DNA of 64,000 bases from Rubrivivax sp. SCN 71-131 (GTDB lineage: Bacteria > Pseudomonadota > Gammaproteobacteria > Burkholderiales > Burkholderiaceae_C). Shown here piece after piece: positions 1 through 10,454 of this stretch (the stretch's first letter is position 1; each line of letters begins with the position of its first letter). The notes under the pieces are model-generated. The model had not been told where the DNA came from and searched no databases. It was given only the letters and a program-made list of their open reading frames with translations. Position numbers and translations under genes: made by a program. The stretch is from positions 1 to 64,000 of the forward strand of contig MEFD01000019.1 in the NCBI GenBank assembly GCA_001724995.1, written 5' to 3'.

Positions 1-98
1 CTCCATTACGCCGATCACGCAGTGGATCCAATATGCCGACCCGCGACTGGCTCCTACATGCCGATCACCAACTGGCTCCTATACGGCGGTCGGTGACA
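1..98. mobile_element. End of an IS21-like insertion sequence (partial)
   Basis: This is one terminus of an insertion sequence whose body lies to the left of the window. Read on the minus strand from 98, it begins TGTCACCGACCGCC, i.e. a TG...CA-type end, and then runs into tandem imperfect 25-bp units. Several subterminal repeats behind TG/CA ends are characteristic of IS21-family (istA/istB) elements. The boundary at 98/99 is inferred from the adjacent gene: coding homology to an ATPase starts at 99. No transposase is visible, so the family call is an inference from end architecture only. Confidence 0.55.
5..79. repeat. Three imperfect 25-bp tandem repeats in the IS end
   Basis: Units occupy 5-29, 30-54 and 55-79, and a degenerate fourth starts at 80. 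Bases 1-4 (CTCC) match the end of a preceding unit. The shared core is TGCCGA(T/C)C followed six bases later by (A/C)TGG(C/A)TCC. They probably act as transposase-binding sites of the element. Confidence 0.7.
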
Positions 99-864
99 CG
101 AGGCGCAGCATGCGCTGACCAGCGAAGCCGGTGAAGCGACGATGGCCGCCCTGAAGTCCGCCCGTGACCAGCTCAACCGACCGGGCGAGGTGAGCCTGAT
201 GCTGGTGATGTCGGGCTCGGACCGCGACAAGCTGCTGCGGCTGGTCAATACCTACGGCTCGCCCTTCTATGGCTCGCAGATCACGCGCATGCCGCCCCTG
301 GGCCAGGACTTCGTCGACCATGTGGCGCGGCTGATCACGGCACAGCGCCCGGACCTGGCCCCGGTGGATACCGGCTTGCTCATGCAGGCCTTCGAGCGTT
401 TCGGCCAGCGTCCCCAGTTCTTCATGGAGGCCCTGGGCCAGGCACTCAGCCCGCTGGCCGACCTGACGGGCCGCTTCGAGCAGGCGGTGCTCGAGGCGGC
501 GAGCCGGCGCCAGGCCGACGACGAGAGGCAGATGGAGTCCGAATTTCTTGCGTTGCGGCCACTGGAGCGCGCAGTGCTGTGGCGCCTGCTGGAGCAGGGG
601 CCGCGCTTTCGCCCCTACGACGGCGACGCGCTGCACTTCTATCGCGAGAAGACGGGTGCACCGGTCACGGTGGCCAAGGCGCAGAACGCGCTGAAGTCGC
701 TGCGCGAGCGTACGCCGGCGCTGGCCTGGAAGTCGGCGCGCGGCGAGTACGCCGTGGACGATGCCGCGATGCACCGTTGGTACGAGCAGCGTCTGCAGGC
801 CGGGCGCTGGCCGCCCGAGGACGCCCAAGGCGATCTCGCGCTGACCGACGGAGACGACGCCTGA
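99..864 (+). pseudogene. AAA/STAND-type ATPase, 5'-truncated by the IS
   Basis: This is the C-terminal part of an ATP-binding protein. The frame is open from 97 and reads HEAQHALTSEAGEATM; if the first codon was GAC rather than CAC this is a Walker B motif (DEAQHAL). The first available ATG is 142, which would give 240 residues lacking Walker A and B. Following the core are a sensor-like stretch (LMLVMSGSDRDKLL) and a C-terminal winged-helix-like region (about residues 140-220 from the ATG). The stop overlaps the hsdR start (ATGA at 863-866 region), so the two were co-translated. An intact copy would presumably serve with the restriction gene. Without the P-loop the fragment is unlikely to be an active ATPase. 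Confidence 0.7.
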
Positions 865-3800
865 TGGGCGCGGTGCCGGTCGGCCAGATCGAGAAGAAGA
901 CGCAGGAGCGGGTGCTGGCGCTGCTGAGCCGGCGCCTGGGCTACACCTATCTCGGCGACTGGACCGACCGGCCTGCGAACTCGAACATCGAGCCCGAGCG
1001 CCTGAAGGCCTGGCTGGCCGGCCAGGGGGTGAGTGACATGCTGGCCGCGCGCGCCCTGTTCGAGCTGCAGAAGGTGGCCAGCGACACGAGCAAGAGCCTC
1101 TACGACCGCAACCATGCCGTCTACGGCCTGCTGCGCTACGGGGTGAAGCTGCGGCCCGAGGCCGGCGAGAACACCGTCACCGTGTGGCTGGTGAACTGGG
1201 ACGATGTGCTGGCCAACGACTTCGCGGTGGCCGAGGAGGTCACGGTTCCCGGCGCCGAACGGGTCGGTGGCGCCAAGGCCGCGACGAAACGCCCCGACGT
1301 GGTGCTCTACGTCAACGGCATTGCCCTGGGCGTGCTGGAACTCAAGCGCTCCACGGTGTCGGTGTCCGAGGGCATCCGGCAGAACCTGGACAACCAGAAG
1401 AAGGAATTCATCCAGCCCTTCTTCTCGACCCTGCAGTGGGTGATGGCGGGCAACGACACCGAGGGCCTGCGCTACGCGACCGTCGAGACGCCCGAGAAGT
1501 ACTGGCTGTCCTGGGTCGAAGACGGCGGCGAATTCGCCGGGGAGCCGAAGCTGCTGGACCGCCACCTGCTGCAGCTGTGCGAGAAGCGCCGATTCCTGCA
1601 GCTGATCCACGACTTCGTCGTCTTCGACGCCGGCACCAAGAAGGTGTGCCGGCAGAACCAGTACTTCGGCGTGGTGGCGGCGCAGGAGTTCATCCGCCGG
1701 CGCGAGGGCGGCATCATCTGGCACACGCAGGGCAGCGGCAAGTCGCTGACGATGGTGTGGCTGGCCAAATGGATCCGGGAGAACCGGCCCGGCGCCCGCG
1801 TGCTGATCATCACCGACCGCACCGAGCTGGACGAGCAGATCGAGAAGGTGTTCCTCGGCGTCAGCGAGCACATCTACCGCACGAAGAGCGGGGCCGACCT
1901 GATCGAGACGCTAGGCCGCGCCGAGGAGTCGCTGATCTGCACGCTCGTGCACAAGTTCGGCAGCAGGGACGAGGAGGAAGGCGCGCAGGGCCGGGAGGGT
2001 GCGGCGGCCACCCGGACCTTCGTCGAGGCGCTGCGCAAGCTGCCGCCGGGATGGAAGGCCCAGGGTGACCTGCATGTCTTCGTCGACGAATGCCACCGCA
2101 CGCAGAGCGGCGAGATGCACAAGGCGATGAAGGCGCTGCTGCCCAGCGCGCTCTTCATCGGCTTCACCGGCACGCCGCTGCTGAAAGCCGACAAGGCGCG
2201 CAGCATCGAGGTCTTCGGGCGCTACATCCACGCCTACAAGTTCGACCAGGCCGTGCGCGAGGGCGTGGTGCTCGACCTGCGCTACGAGGCCCGCGACATC
2301 GACCAGTCGATCACCGCGCCGAAGAAGATCGACGAGTGGTTCGAGGCCAAGACGCGGGGCCTGAACGACCTGGCGCGCGCGCAGCTCAAGCAGAAGTGGG
2401 GCACGATGCAGCGCGTGCTCTCGAGCCGCTCGCGGCTTGCGATGATCGTCGCGGACATCCTGCTGGACATGAGCACCCGGCCGCGCCTGATGAGCGGCCA
2501 CGGCAACGCGATGCTGGTGGCCGGCAGCATCTACGAGGCGTGCGCGTTCTATGAGCTGTTCGCGAACACGGAGCTCCAGGGCAAGTGCGCCATCGTCACC
2601 AGCTACACGCCCGCCGCGGTCGACGCCAAGGGCGAGGCGACCGGCGAGGGCGAGACGGACAAGCTGCGCAAGGTCCAGGTCTATCGACGGATGCTGGCCG
2701 ACTGGTTCGACGAGCCCGAGGACGTGGCGATCGGCCAGGTCGAGCTGTTCGAGAAGCAGGCCAAGACGCGCTTCATCGAGCAGCCGGGGCAGCTCAAGCT
2801 GCTGATCGTGGTGGACAAGCTCCTCACCGGCTTCGACGCGCCGCCCGCGACCTGCCTGTACATCGACAAGAAGATGCGCGACCACGGCCTGTTCCAGGCC
2901 ATCTGCCGCGTGAACCGCCTCGACGGAGAGGACAAGCCCTACGGCACGATCATCGACTACAAGGACTTGTTCAAGCCGCTGGAGGGCGCCGTGCGCGACT
3001 ACACCAGTGGCGCGTTCGACAGCTTCGATCAGGACGACGTGAAAGGCCTGCTGAAGGACCGCCTGGCTTCGGGCCGGCAAGACCTGGACGAGGCCCGCGA
3101 GGCCATCAAGGCCTTGTGCGAGCCGGTGCAGCAGCCCCGGGACTCCGCGGCCTACCTGCGCTTCTTCTGCGCGATGGCGTCGGGCCATGCCGAGCAGCTG
3201 AAGGCCAACGAAGCCAAGCGGCTGAAGCTCTACAAGGTCGCCGCGGCGCTGTTGCGCGCCTATGCCGCGCTGGCCGGCGAGCTGGAGGCGGCGGGCTATA
3301 CGGCCGCCGAGGGGCAGGCGATCAAGGCCGAAGTGGACCACTTCGCGAAGCTGCGCGACGAAGTGCGCCTCGCCAGCGGCGACTACATCGACCTCAAGGC
3401 CTTCGAGCCGGCGATGCGGCACCTGATCGACAGCTACATCCATGCCGAGGAGAGCGAGAAGATCTCGGCCTTCGACGACCTGTCGCTGATCCAGTTGATC
3501 GTCGATCGGGGCGCCGCGGCGGTCGACGCGCTGCCGGGCTCGATCCGCAAGAACCCGACGGCCGTAGCCGAGACGATCGAGAACAACGTCCGACGCCTGA
3601 TCGTCAAGGAGTCGCCGGTGGACCCGGCCTACTACGAGAAGATGTCCAAGCTGCTGGACGCGCTCATTGCGCAGCGGCGCCGGGGGGTGATCGACTACCG
3701 GCAGTACCTCGACGAGATCGCGGCGCTGACCCGGGCGGCCACGACGCCCGGCGGCACGGCGGCGAGCTATCCCCCGGCGATCGACACGCCCGCCAGGCGC

Positions 3801-4082
3801 GCGCTCTACAACAACCTGGACCGCGACGCCACGCTCGCCGTGGCGGTGGACGAGGGGATTCGCAAGAGTGTCCAGGATGGCTGGCGATCCCATCCCATGA
3901 AGCTCAAGCGCGTGCGACGTGCGATCCATTCGGTGCTGTCGGCTCATGCGTCGAGACTCTTGGAGAGGGATGACGGTGCCGTGCACGCGATCCCGCCAGG
4001 GTTCTTGGGCGTGCCCGAGGGGCTGATCGGCGAGACGACCGACAAGGTGCTCGAACTGGCCAAGAACCAGCATGAGTACTGA
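864..4082 (+). CDS. hsdR: Type I restriction endonuclease subunit R (HsdR)
   Basis: This is the motor and nuclease subunit of a type I restriction enzyme, 1072 residues. The N-terminal PD-(D/E)xK nuclease is visible as D145 with E159-L-K161 (VLELKRS). The SF2 translocase follows: Walker A in HTQGSGKS (K293), DECH box (D408-E409-C410-H411), and motif III GFTGTPLL. Motif VI is near ICRVNRLDG. The C-terminal helical part normally contacts the methylase core. The ATG at 864 overlaps the stop of the upstream ATPase fragment, and the last 11 bases overlap the metalloprotease start. No hsdM or hsdS is present in the window; they may lie left of the IS or be lost, in which case this subunit is an orphan and would not restrict. 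Confidence 0.93.
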   Translation: MGAVPVGQIEKKTQERVLALLSRRLGYTYLGDWTDRPANSNIEPERLKAWLAGQGVSDMLAARALFELQKVASDTSKSLYDRNHAVYGLLRYGVKLRPEAGENTVTVWLVNWDDVLANDFAVAEEVTVPGAERVGGAKAATKRPDVVLYVNGIALGVLELKRSTVSVSEGIRQNLDNQKKEFIQPFFSTLQWVMAGNDTEGLRYATVETPEKYWLSWVEDGGEFAGEPKLLDRHLLQLCEKRRFLQLIHDFVVFDAGTKKVCRQNQYFGVVAAQEFIRRREGGIIWHTQGSGKSLTMVWLAKWIRENRPGARVLIITDRTELDEQIEKVFLGVSEHIYRTKSGADLIETLGRAEESLICTLVHKFGSRDEEEGAQGREGAAATRTFVEALRKLPPGWKAQGDLHVFVDECHRTQSGEMHKAMKALLPSALFIGFTGTPLLKADKARSIEVFGRYIHAYKFDQAVREGVVLDLRYEARDIDQSITAPKKIDEWFEAKTRGLNDLARAQLKQKWGTMQRVLSSRSRLAMIVADILLDMSTRPRLMSGHGNAMLVAGSIYEACAFYELFANTELQGKCAIVTSYTPAAVDAKGEATGEGETDKLRKVQVYRRMLADWFDEPEDVAIGQVELFEKQAKTRFIEQPGQLKLLIVVDKLLTGFDAPPATCLYIDKKMRDHGLFQAICRVNRLDGEDKPYGTIIDYKDLFKPLEGAVRDYTSGAFDSFDQDDVKGLLKDRLASGRQDLDEAREAIKALCEPVQQPRDSAAYLRFFCAMASGHAEQLKANEAKRLKLYKVAAALLRAYAALAGELEAAGYTAAEGQAIKAEVDHFAKLRDEVRLASGDYIDLKAFEPAMRHLIDSYIHAEESEKISAFDDLSLIQLIVDRGAAAVDALPGSIRKNPTAVAETIENNVRRLIVKESPVDPAYYEKMSKLLDALIAQRRRGVIDYRQYLDEIAALTRAATTPGGTAASYPPAIDTPARRALYNNLDRDATLAVAVDEGIRKSVQDGWRSHPMKLKRVRRAIHSVLSAHASRLLERDDGAVHAIPPGFLGVPEGLIGETTDKVLELAKNQHEY

Positions 4083-4872
4083 GCCTGCGCAAAGCGGCCA
4101 CCCGCGTGGCCGGCAGAGGCTTTCGAAGGACTCGGCGCATGCTTGCGCCGGGGCTGAGACCGTCCTGAACGTGGCCGGCCTCACCATCAAGGTGGTGCGC
4201 AAGGACATCAAGAACCTGCACCTGGGCGTCTACCCGCCGGCCGGGTGGGTGCGCGTGGCGGCGCCGCTGGTGATCAGCGACGAGGTGGTGCGCCTGGCGG
4301 TGATCGACAAGCTGGCGTGGATCAGGCTGCAGCGCTCGAAGTTCGAGCAGCAGGCGCGCCAGTCGGAACGCGAGATGGCGGCGGGCGAGAGCCACTACGT
4401 CTTCGGCCGCCGCTGCAGGCTGCGGGTGCACGAGGTCGAGGGCGCGCCGCGGGTGGCCGCGCGGGGCGTGGCCTCGCTCGATCTCTTCGTGCGTGCGGGC
4501 GCAAGCCCGGCGCAGCGGGCGGCGGTGCTGGACCGTTGGTACCGGGAGCAGCTCAAGGCCGTGGCCGCGCCGATGTTCAGGGCGTGGCAGGACAGGCTCG
4601 GCGTCCAGCCGAGTGCCTGGGGCGTCAAGCGGATGAAGACGAAGTGGGGAAGCTGCACGCCAGCGAGCCGCCGCGTCTGGCTGAACTCGGAACTCGCCAA
4701 GAAGCCGGTCGAGTGCATCGAATACATCGTCGTGCACGACTTGCTGCACCTCGTCGAGCCGACTCACGGCGAGCGCTTCGTGGCGCTCATGAATCGTCAT
4801 CTGCCGCGTTGGGCGGCGACGCAGAAGCGGCTGAACGCGGCGCCGCTCGGGCATGAGGAGTGGACCTTCTGA
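4072..4872 (+). CDS. YgjP-like (WLM/M48-type) metallopeptidase
   Basis: This is a 266-residue protein of the YgjP/DUF45 zinc-metallopeptidase family, often encoded directly after hsdR. The family core is WGSCT (KTKWGSCTPASRRVWLN) followed by the zinc helix. Here that helix reads VVHDLLHLVEPTHGERF, giving H222-D223-x-x-H226-x5-H232. The usual catalytic Glu of HExxH is Asp in this copy, so activity may be reduced or altered. The first 30 residues are polar and not conserved in the family as I know it, so the true start could be a later codon near VLNVAGLTIKV. It overlaps hsdR by 11 bases, which implies translational coupling and a role linked to the restriction system; the target is unknown. 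Confidence 0.85.
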   Translation: MSTEPAQSGHPRGRQRLSKDSAHACAGAETVLNVAGLTIKVVRKDIKNLHLGVYPPAGWVRVAAPLVISDEVVRLAVIDKLAWIRLQRSKFEQQARQSEREMAAGESHYVFGRRCRLRVHEVEGAPRVAARGVASLDLFVRAGASPAQRAAVLDRWYREQLKAVAAPMFRAWQDRLGVQPSAWGVKRMKTKWGSCTPASRRVWLNSELAKKPVECIEYIVVHDLLHLVEPTHGERFVALMNRHLPRWAATQKRLNAAPLGHEEWTF

Positions 4873-4903
4873 TCCGCCCCTTCGCCGCGTCACGGCGGCC
4901 CGG

Positions 4904-5899
4904 TCAGCGTTTCCCCGGGCCTTGCGGCGGCGGCGGCGGCGAGATCCGGCGCATCGCAAGATAGAGCTCGAACACCTCGGCCGAGCTGCGCCTGGGCGTG
5001 TAGCCGAAGACGGTCTTCAGCCGCGTGTTGGCCAGCACCGGGCGCCAGCGCAGGAAGTCGACCTGCTCGGGGCCGTAGCGCGTGAGGCCGAGCGGGTGCA
5101 GCAGCGCCAGCGCCGTGCGCAGCAGGCCCGCGGGCAGCACGAGGCAGCGCTTGCCCAGGCGCTCGGCGATCTGCGGCAGGGTCAGGGCGCCATCGCCTGC
5201 GAGGTTGTAGACGCCGGGCGGGCCGTCCGCGAGGGCGTGCAGCATCGCGCCGACGACGTCCTGGTCCCAGACGAAGACGAAGGGGCTGTCGCTGCCGCGG
5301 ATCGCGAGCAGCCGGGGCTTGTCGAAGAGCGCGGTGATCTGGTTGGCCACGCTCGCGCCGAGGATGGTGCCGATGCGAAAGACCACCTGCTCGAGCTGCG
5401 GCTGCGCCACGCGCCAGCGCGCGAGCATCTCCTCGACCAGGCGCTTGTGGTGCGCGTAGGCGAAGCTCTCGTTGCCGCGCAGCGGCTGGTCCTCGCTGAT
5501 CCAGGCCGGGTTGTCGGCGTGGTAGCCGTAGGCCGCGCCACTCGAGCTGACGATGAGCCGCCGCACGCCGGCCGCGACGCAGGCGCGCAGGACGTTCTCG
5601 CTGCCGCCGACGTCGACCGAGTACTCGAAGGCGCGGTCGCTGCCCGGCCCCGGCGTGACGATGGATGCCAGGTGCACGACGACCTCGGGCCGGCGCTCGA
5701 CGAAGAGTGCCGTGAGCTCGGGCGCGCGCACGTCCATCTGCGCGTAGGCGACGCCTGCGGGCAGGTCCGCGCGCGGCGGGCGCACGTCGACGGCGAGCAG
5801 CTTGCCGGCATGGCCCTCGCGCTGCGCGAGTGCAGCCACGAGTTGCGAGCCGAGGTAGCCCGCGGCGCCGGTGACGAGGATGCGCGGCAGCGGCGGCAC
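4904..5899 (-). CDS. NAD-dependent epimerase/dehydratase (extended SDR)
   Basis: This is an extended short-chain dehydrogenase of about 331 residues. It has the Rossmann motif near the N terminus (ILVTGAAGYLGSQL), an Asp after beta-2 (LLAVDVRPP), SSSGAAYG, and a catalytic YxxxK (YAHHKRLVEE). The substrate is not evident; the family includes nucleoside-diphosphate-sugar epimerases and 3-beta-HSD-like enzymes. The chosen start is GTG at 5899, two bases after the stop of the upstream thiamine enzyme, with a G-rich stretch before it; an ATG alternative is not visible. The Pro-rich tail (SPPPPPQGPGKR) is unusual. It converges with the metalloprotease gene across a 31-base gap. Confidence 0.85.
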   Translation of the reverse strand: MPPLPRILVTGAAGYLGSQLVAALAQREGHAGKLLAVDVRPPRADLPAGVAYAQMDVRAPELTALFVERRPEVVVHLASIVTPGPGSDRAFEYSVDVGGSENVLRACVAAGVRRLIVSSSGAAYGYHADNPAWISEDQPLRGNESFAYAHHKRLVEEMLARWRVAQPQLEQVVFRIGTILGASVANQITALFDKPRLLAIRGSDSPFVFVWDQDVVGAMLHALADGPPGVYNLAGDGALTLPQIAERLGKRCLVLPAGLLRTALALLHPLGLTRYGPEQVDFLRWRPVLANTRLKTVFGYTPRRSSAEVFELYLAMRRISPPPPPQGPGKR

Positions 5900-5901
5900 C
5901 T

Positions 5902-7653
5902 TCAGCCCCCAGGCTCCTCGTGCATCTTCTTGAAGTGGATGAGCCCCGGCGCCCACATGTGCTGCACCGGGTCGACGTCGACGTGCACGACGGCGCAGCG
6001 CCCGCAGTCGCGCGCGCGGGTGAGCGCCGCCTCGAGCTGCGCGGGGTCGGCCACGCGCTCGCCGTGCGCGCCCATGCTCTGCGCGAGCTGGTCGAACGCG
6101 ATCTCGCCGAGATCCGCCTTGATCGTCTCCTCGGGGCCGAGCTGCTTGAAGAGCATGGTCTTGAAGGGCCGCAGCATGAACTGCTGGTTCATCTTCACCA
6201 TGCCCCACTGCTTGTCGGCGAGCACCACGTAGACCACGCGTGCGCCAAGCCGCACCGCGGTCTCGACCTCCTGCGGGTGAAAGCCGAAGGCGCCGTCGCC
6301 GGTGATGCAGAGCACCGGCACGCCCGGCCGCGCCACCGCGGCGCCGATGGCCTGCGACATGCCGGCGCCGAGCATGCCGAACTTGAAGGTCGAGACGATC
6401 GCGTTGGGCGCCTGCGCCGCGTGGTGGAACATCGCCCAGATGGTCGCGTTGCCGCCGTCGGCCACCAGCACCGAGTCGCGCGGGAACACCTTGGCGCAGG
6501 CGTGGGCAATGTGGGCCGGGTGCATCGGCACGCGCATGTCGGCGAGCGCCTTGTCCCAGCCGGCGCGATCGTCGCGGATCGTCTTCGCGTAGCCCTGCAC
6601 GCGTGCCTGCCGTGCGGGGAGCGCGATCTGCGCCCGGCGCGCCTCGAGCGCGTCGGCGAGCAGCTCGAGGAAACGCTTCGCGTCCGCCTGCACCGCCAGG
6701 TCCGCAGGCTTGTTCAGGCCCAGGATCTCGGCGTCGACGTCGACCTGGATCGTCTTCTGCTGGCCGGGCGCGCGCCAGTACGGCGGCTTGCCCCACCAGT
6801 CGGTCTCGCCCACGCGCGAGCCGAGGATGAGCACCACGTCGGCGTCGTTGCGCACCTGGTGGTTGAGCTTGACGTGCGGCATCGGGATCGCCAGCGCCGA
6901 GCTTTCGGGCAGCACGCCGCGCGCGGCCCAGCTCGTCGTCACCGGCGCGTGCAGCATCTCGGCCACGCGCGCCAGCGCCTCGTAGGCAGTGGCGTGGATG
7001 ACGCCGCTGCCGGCGTGGATCATCGGTGCCTGCGCCGCCACCAGCCAGTCGGTGGCGGCCTGCACCTGCTCGGGCGCGGGCGCCATCGGCGCCAGCGGCC
7101 GGTACTGCGCGGGCGGCCAGATCGGCACCTCGGCCTTGACCTTGCCGTTCATGATGGTCTCGGGAACGTCCAGGTGCACGACGCCGGGGCGCCCGCTCCA
7201 GCTCCTGCGCAGCGCCTTGCGCATGAGCTCGGGCACGCGCTCGAAGGAGGAGACGGCCGCGCTCCACTTGGCGATGCGGCCGATCACGCCGGCCTGGTCG
7301 AAGCACTGGTAGCTGCCGCCGCGGTCGGGGTACATGATCCCCGGCCGCCTGGCGCTGGTGATCGCCAGCACCCGGTTGCCCTCGCCCTGCTCGACGACGA
7401 GGCCGGGCAGCAGGTTGGCCACGCCCGGGCCGTTGCTGGCCATGCACACGCCCAGCCGCCCGGTGAGCCGCGCGTAGGTGCCGGCCATGTGCGCGGCGCA
7501 GGTCTCGTGCCGCGGCGTGACGATCTCGATGCCCAGGCGATGCAGCGCCGAGTAGAAGCCGAAGTAGGTGCCGTCGATGATGCCGAACACCTTCTCGACA
7601 CCCTCGGCCTGCAGCATGCGCGCGAGCACCTCGCCGCCGGTGGTCTGGACCAT
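5902..7653 (-). CDS. Thiamine-diphosphate-dependent enzyme, acetolactate synthase-like
   Basis: This is a 583-residue enzyme with the three-domain architecture of the acetohydroxyacid synthase/pyruvate oxidase superfamily. The Pyr domain has the cofactor-activating Glu in [16 protein letters not shown], the middle domain is NAD/FAD-like, and the PP domain contains [11 protein letters not shown]. The metal-binding Asn pair expected about 26 residues after GDG is replaced by Asp-Lys (LADKQWG). It is not the biosynthetic IlvB by context, because no ilvN or ilvC is adjacent. The start ATG at 7653 is preceded by GGAGA. It leads a two-gene operon with an NAD-epimerase, so it may act in a decarboxylation or carboligation route whose substrate cannot be told from sequence. 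Confidence 0.85.
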   Translation of the reverse strand: MVQTTGGEVLARMLQAEGVEKVFGIIDGTYFGFYSALHRLGIEIVTPRHETCAAHMAGTYARLTGRLGVCMASNGPGVANLLPGLVVEQGEGNRVLAITSARRPGIMYPDRGGSYQCFDQAGVIGRIAKWSAAVSSFERVPELMRKALRRSWSGRPGVVHLDVPETIMNGKVKAEVPIWPPAQYRPLAPMAPAPEQVQAATDWLVAAQAPMIHAGSGVIHATAYEALARVAEMLHAPVTTSWAARGVLPESSALAIPMPHVKLNHQVRNDADVVLILGSRVGETDWWGKPPYWRAPGQQKTIQVDVDAEILGLNKPADLAVQADAKRFLELLADALEARRAQIALPARQARVQGYAKTIRDDRAGWDKALADMRVPMHPAHIAHACAKVFPRDSVLVADGGNATIWAMFHHAAQAPNAIVSTFKFGMLGAGMSQAIGAAVARPGVPVLCITGDGAFGFHPQEVETAVRLGARVVYVVLADKQWGMVKMNQQFMLRPFKTMLFKQLGPEETIKADLGEIAFDQLAQSMGAHGERVADPAQLEAALTRARDCGRCAVVHVDVDPVQHMWAPGLIHFKKMHEEPGG

Positions 7654-7858
7654 GCGTCTTGTCTCCTTCGTTGTCGCCGCCGCGTCGATGCGCGCGCCGG
7701 TCGTCGGGCGCCGCCGTGGGCGACCCTTCTGCAGTCGATTGTGCGCGAGGCCATGCGTGGCGCAGCCCTCGGCACCGGACCAGATCAGGACCAGGGTCGG
7801 GACAGGCCTGCGTGGCACACTCCGCCGCTTCGTGTTTTCGACCCCCGTCCTCTTCCCC

Positions 7859-10246
<2,388 letters not shown>

Positions 10247-10249
10247 GCT

Positions 10250-10255
10250 TACAAT
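10250..10255 (+). promoter_or_regulatory. Candidate -10 box for the thrS operon
   Basis: TACAAT lies four bases after the tex stop and 61 bases upstream of the leader-peptide ATG. A good -35 is not evident at the expected distance (CTGCAG near 10226 is weak), so the start site is uncertain. Transcription from here would give a roughly 195-base leader before thrS. Confidence 0.4.
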
Positions 10256-10315
10256 CAACGCTTTTCGCCATCTCACAAGACACAAGACACAAGAGCAGGA
10301 AAGGCAGTACGGGTT

Positions 10316-10357
10316 ATGACACCGCGGACTACGACGCCCTTCTTCACCGAGGCCTGA
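10316..10357 (+). CDS. Thr/Phe-rich leader peptide of the thrS operon
   Basis: This is a 13-codon ORF, [13 protein letters not shown], with five Thr codons and two adjacent Phe codons. AGGAAAGG about 12 bases upstream could serve as ribosome site. It lies 98 bases before thrS, in an operon that also encodes pheS and pheT, and is followed by hairpins arranged as in amino-acid attenuators: stem 10348-10353/10359-10364 overlapping the last Thr codon and stop, a possible antiterminator pairing 10366-10371 with 10410-10415, and the terminator stem at 10406-10432. Stalling at Thr (or Phe) codons would favour readthrough into thrS. Function is inferred; the codons and pairings are directly visible. 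Confidence 0.7.
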   Translation: MTPRTTTPFFTEA

Positions 10358-10405
10358 AGCCTCGGCCGCGCCGTCACGTCCGACCCAACCCCCTGTCTTT
10401 CGGAA

Positions 10406-10440
10406 CGAAGCGCGGCTCATCCCCGCGCTTCGCTGCTTTC
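10406..10440 (+). terminator. Attenuator hairpin before thrS
   Basis: A perfect 10-bp stem (10406-10415 with 10423-10432, seven-base loop) is followed by CTGCTTTC, a weak U-rich tract. Its left arm can instead pair with CCGCGC at 10366-10371, which fits an antiterminator switch. The thrS Shine-Dalgarno (GGAG, 10442-10445) follows immediately. Confidence 0.6.
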
Positions 10441-10454
10441 TGGAGTTGCCCATC

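Noticed and set aside
5..79. CRISPR-like reading of the 25-bp repeats
   Set aside because: The units are contiguous with no spacers and lie at an IS-type TG/CA end.
1911..4211. 766-codon open frame on the minus strand across hsdR
   Set aside because: It is the antisense shadow of hsdR in high-GC DNA; its translation is Arg/Leu/His-rich with no domain, while the plus frame has complete helicase motifs.
4853..6232. 459-codon plus-strand frame over the epimerase and ThDP genes
   Set aside because: Low-complexity antisense product; the minus frames encode clear enzymes.
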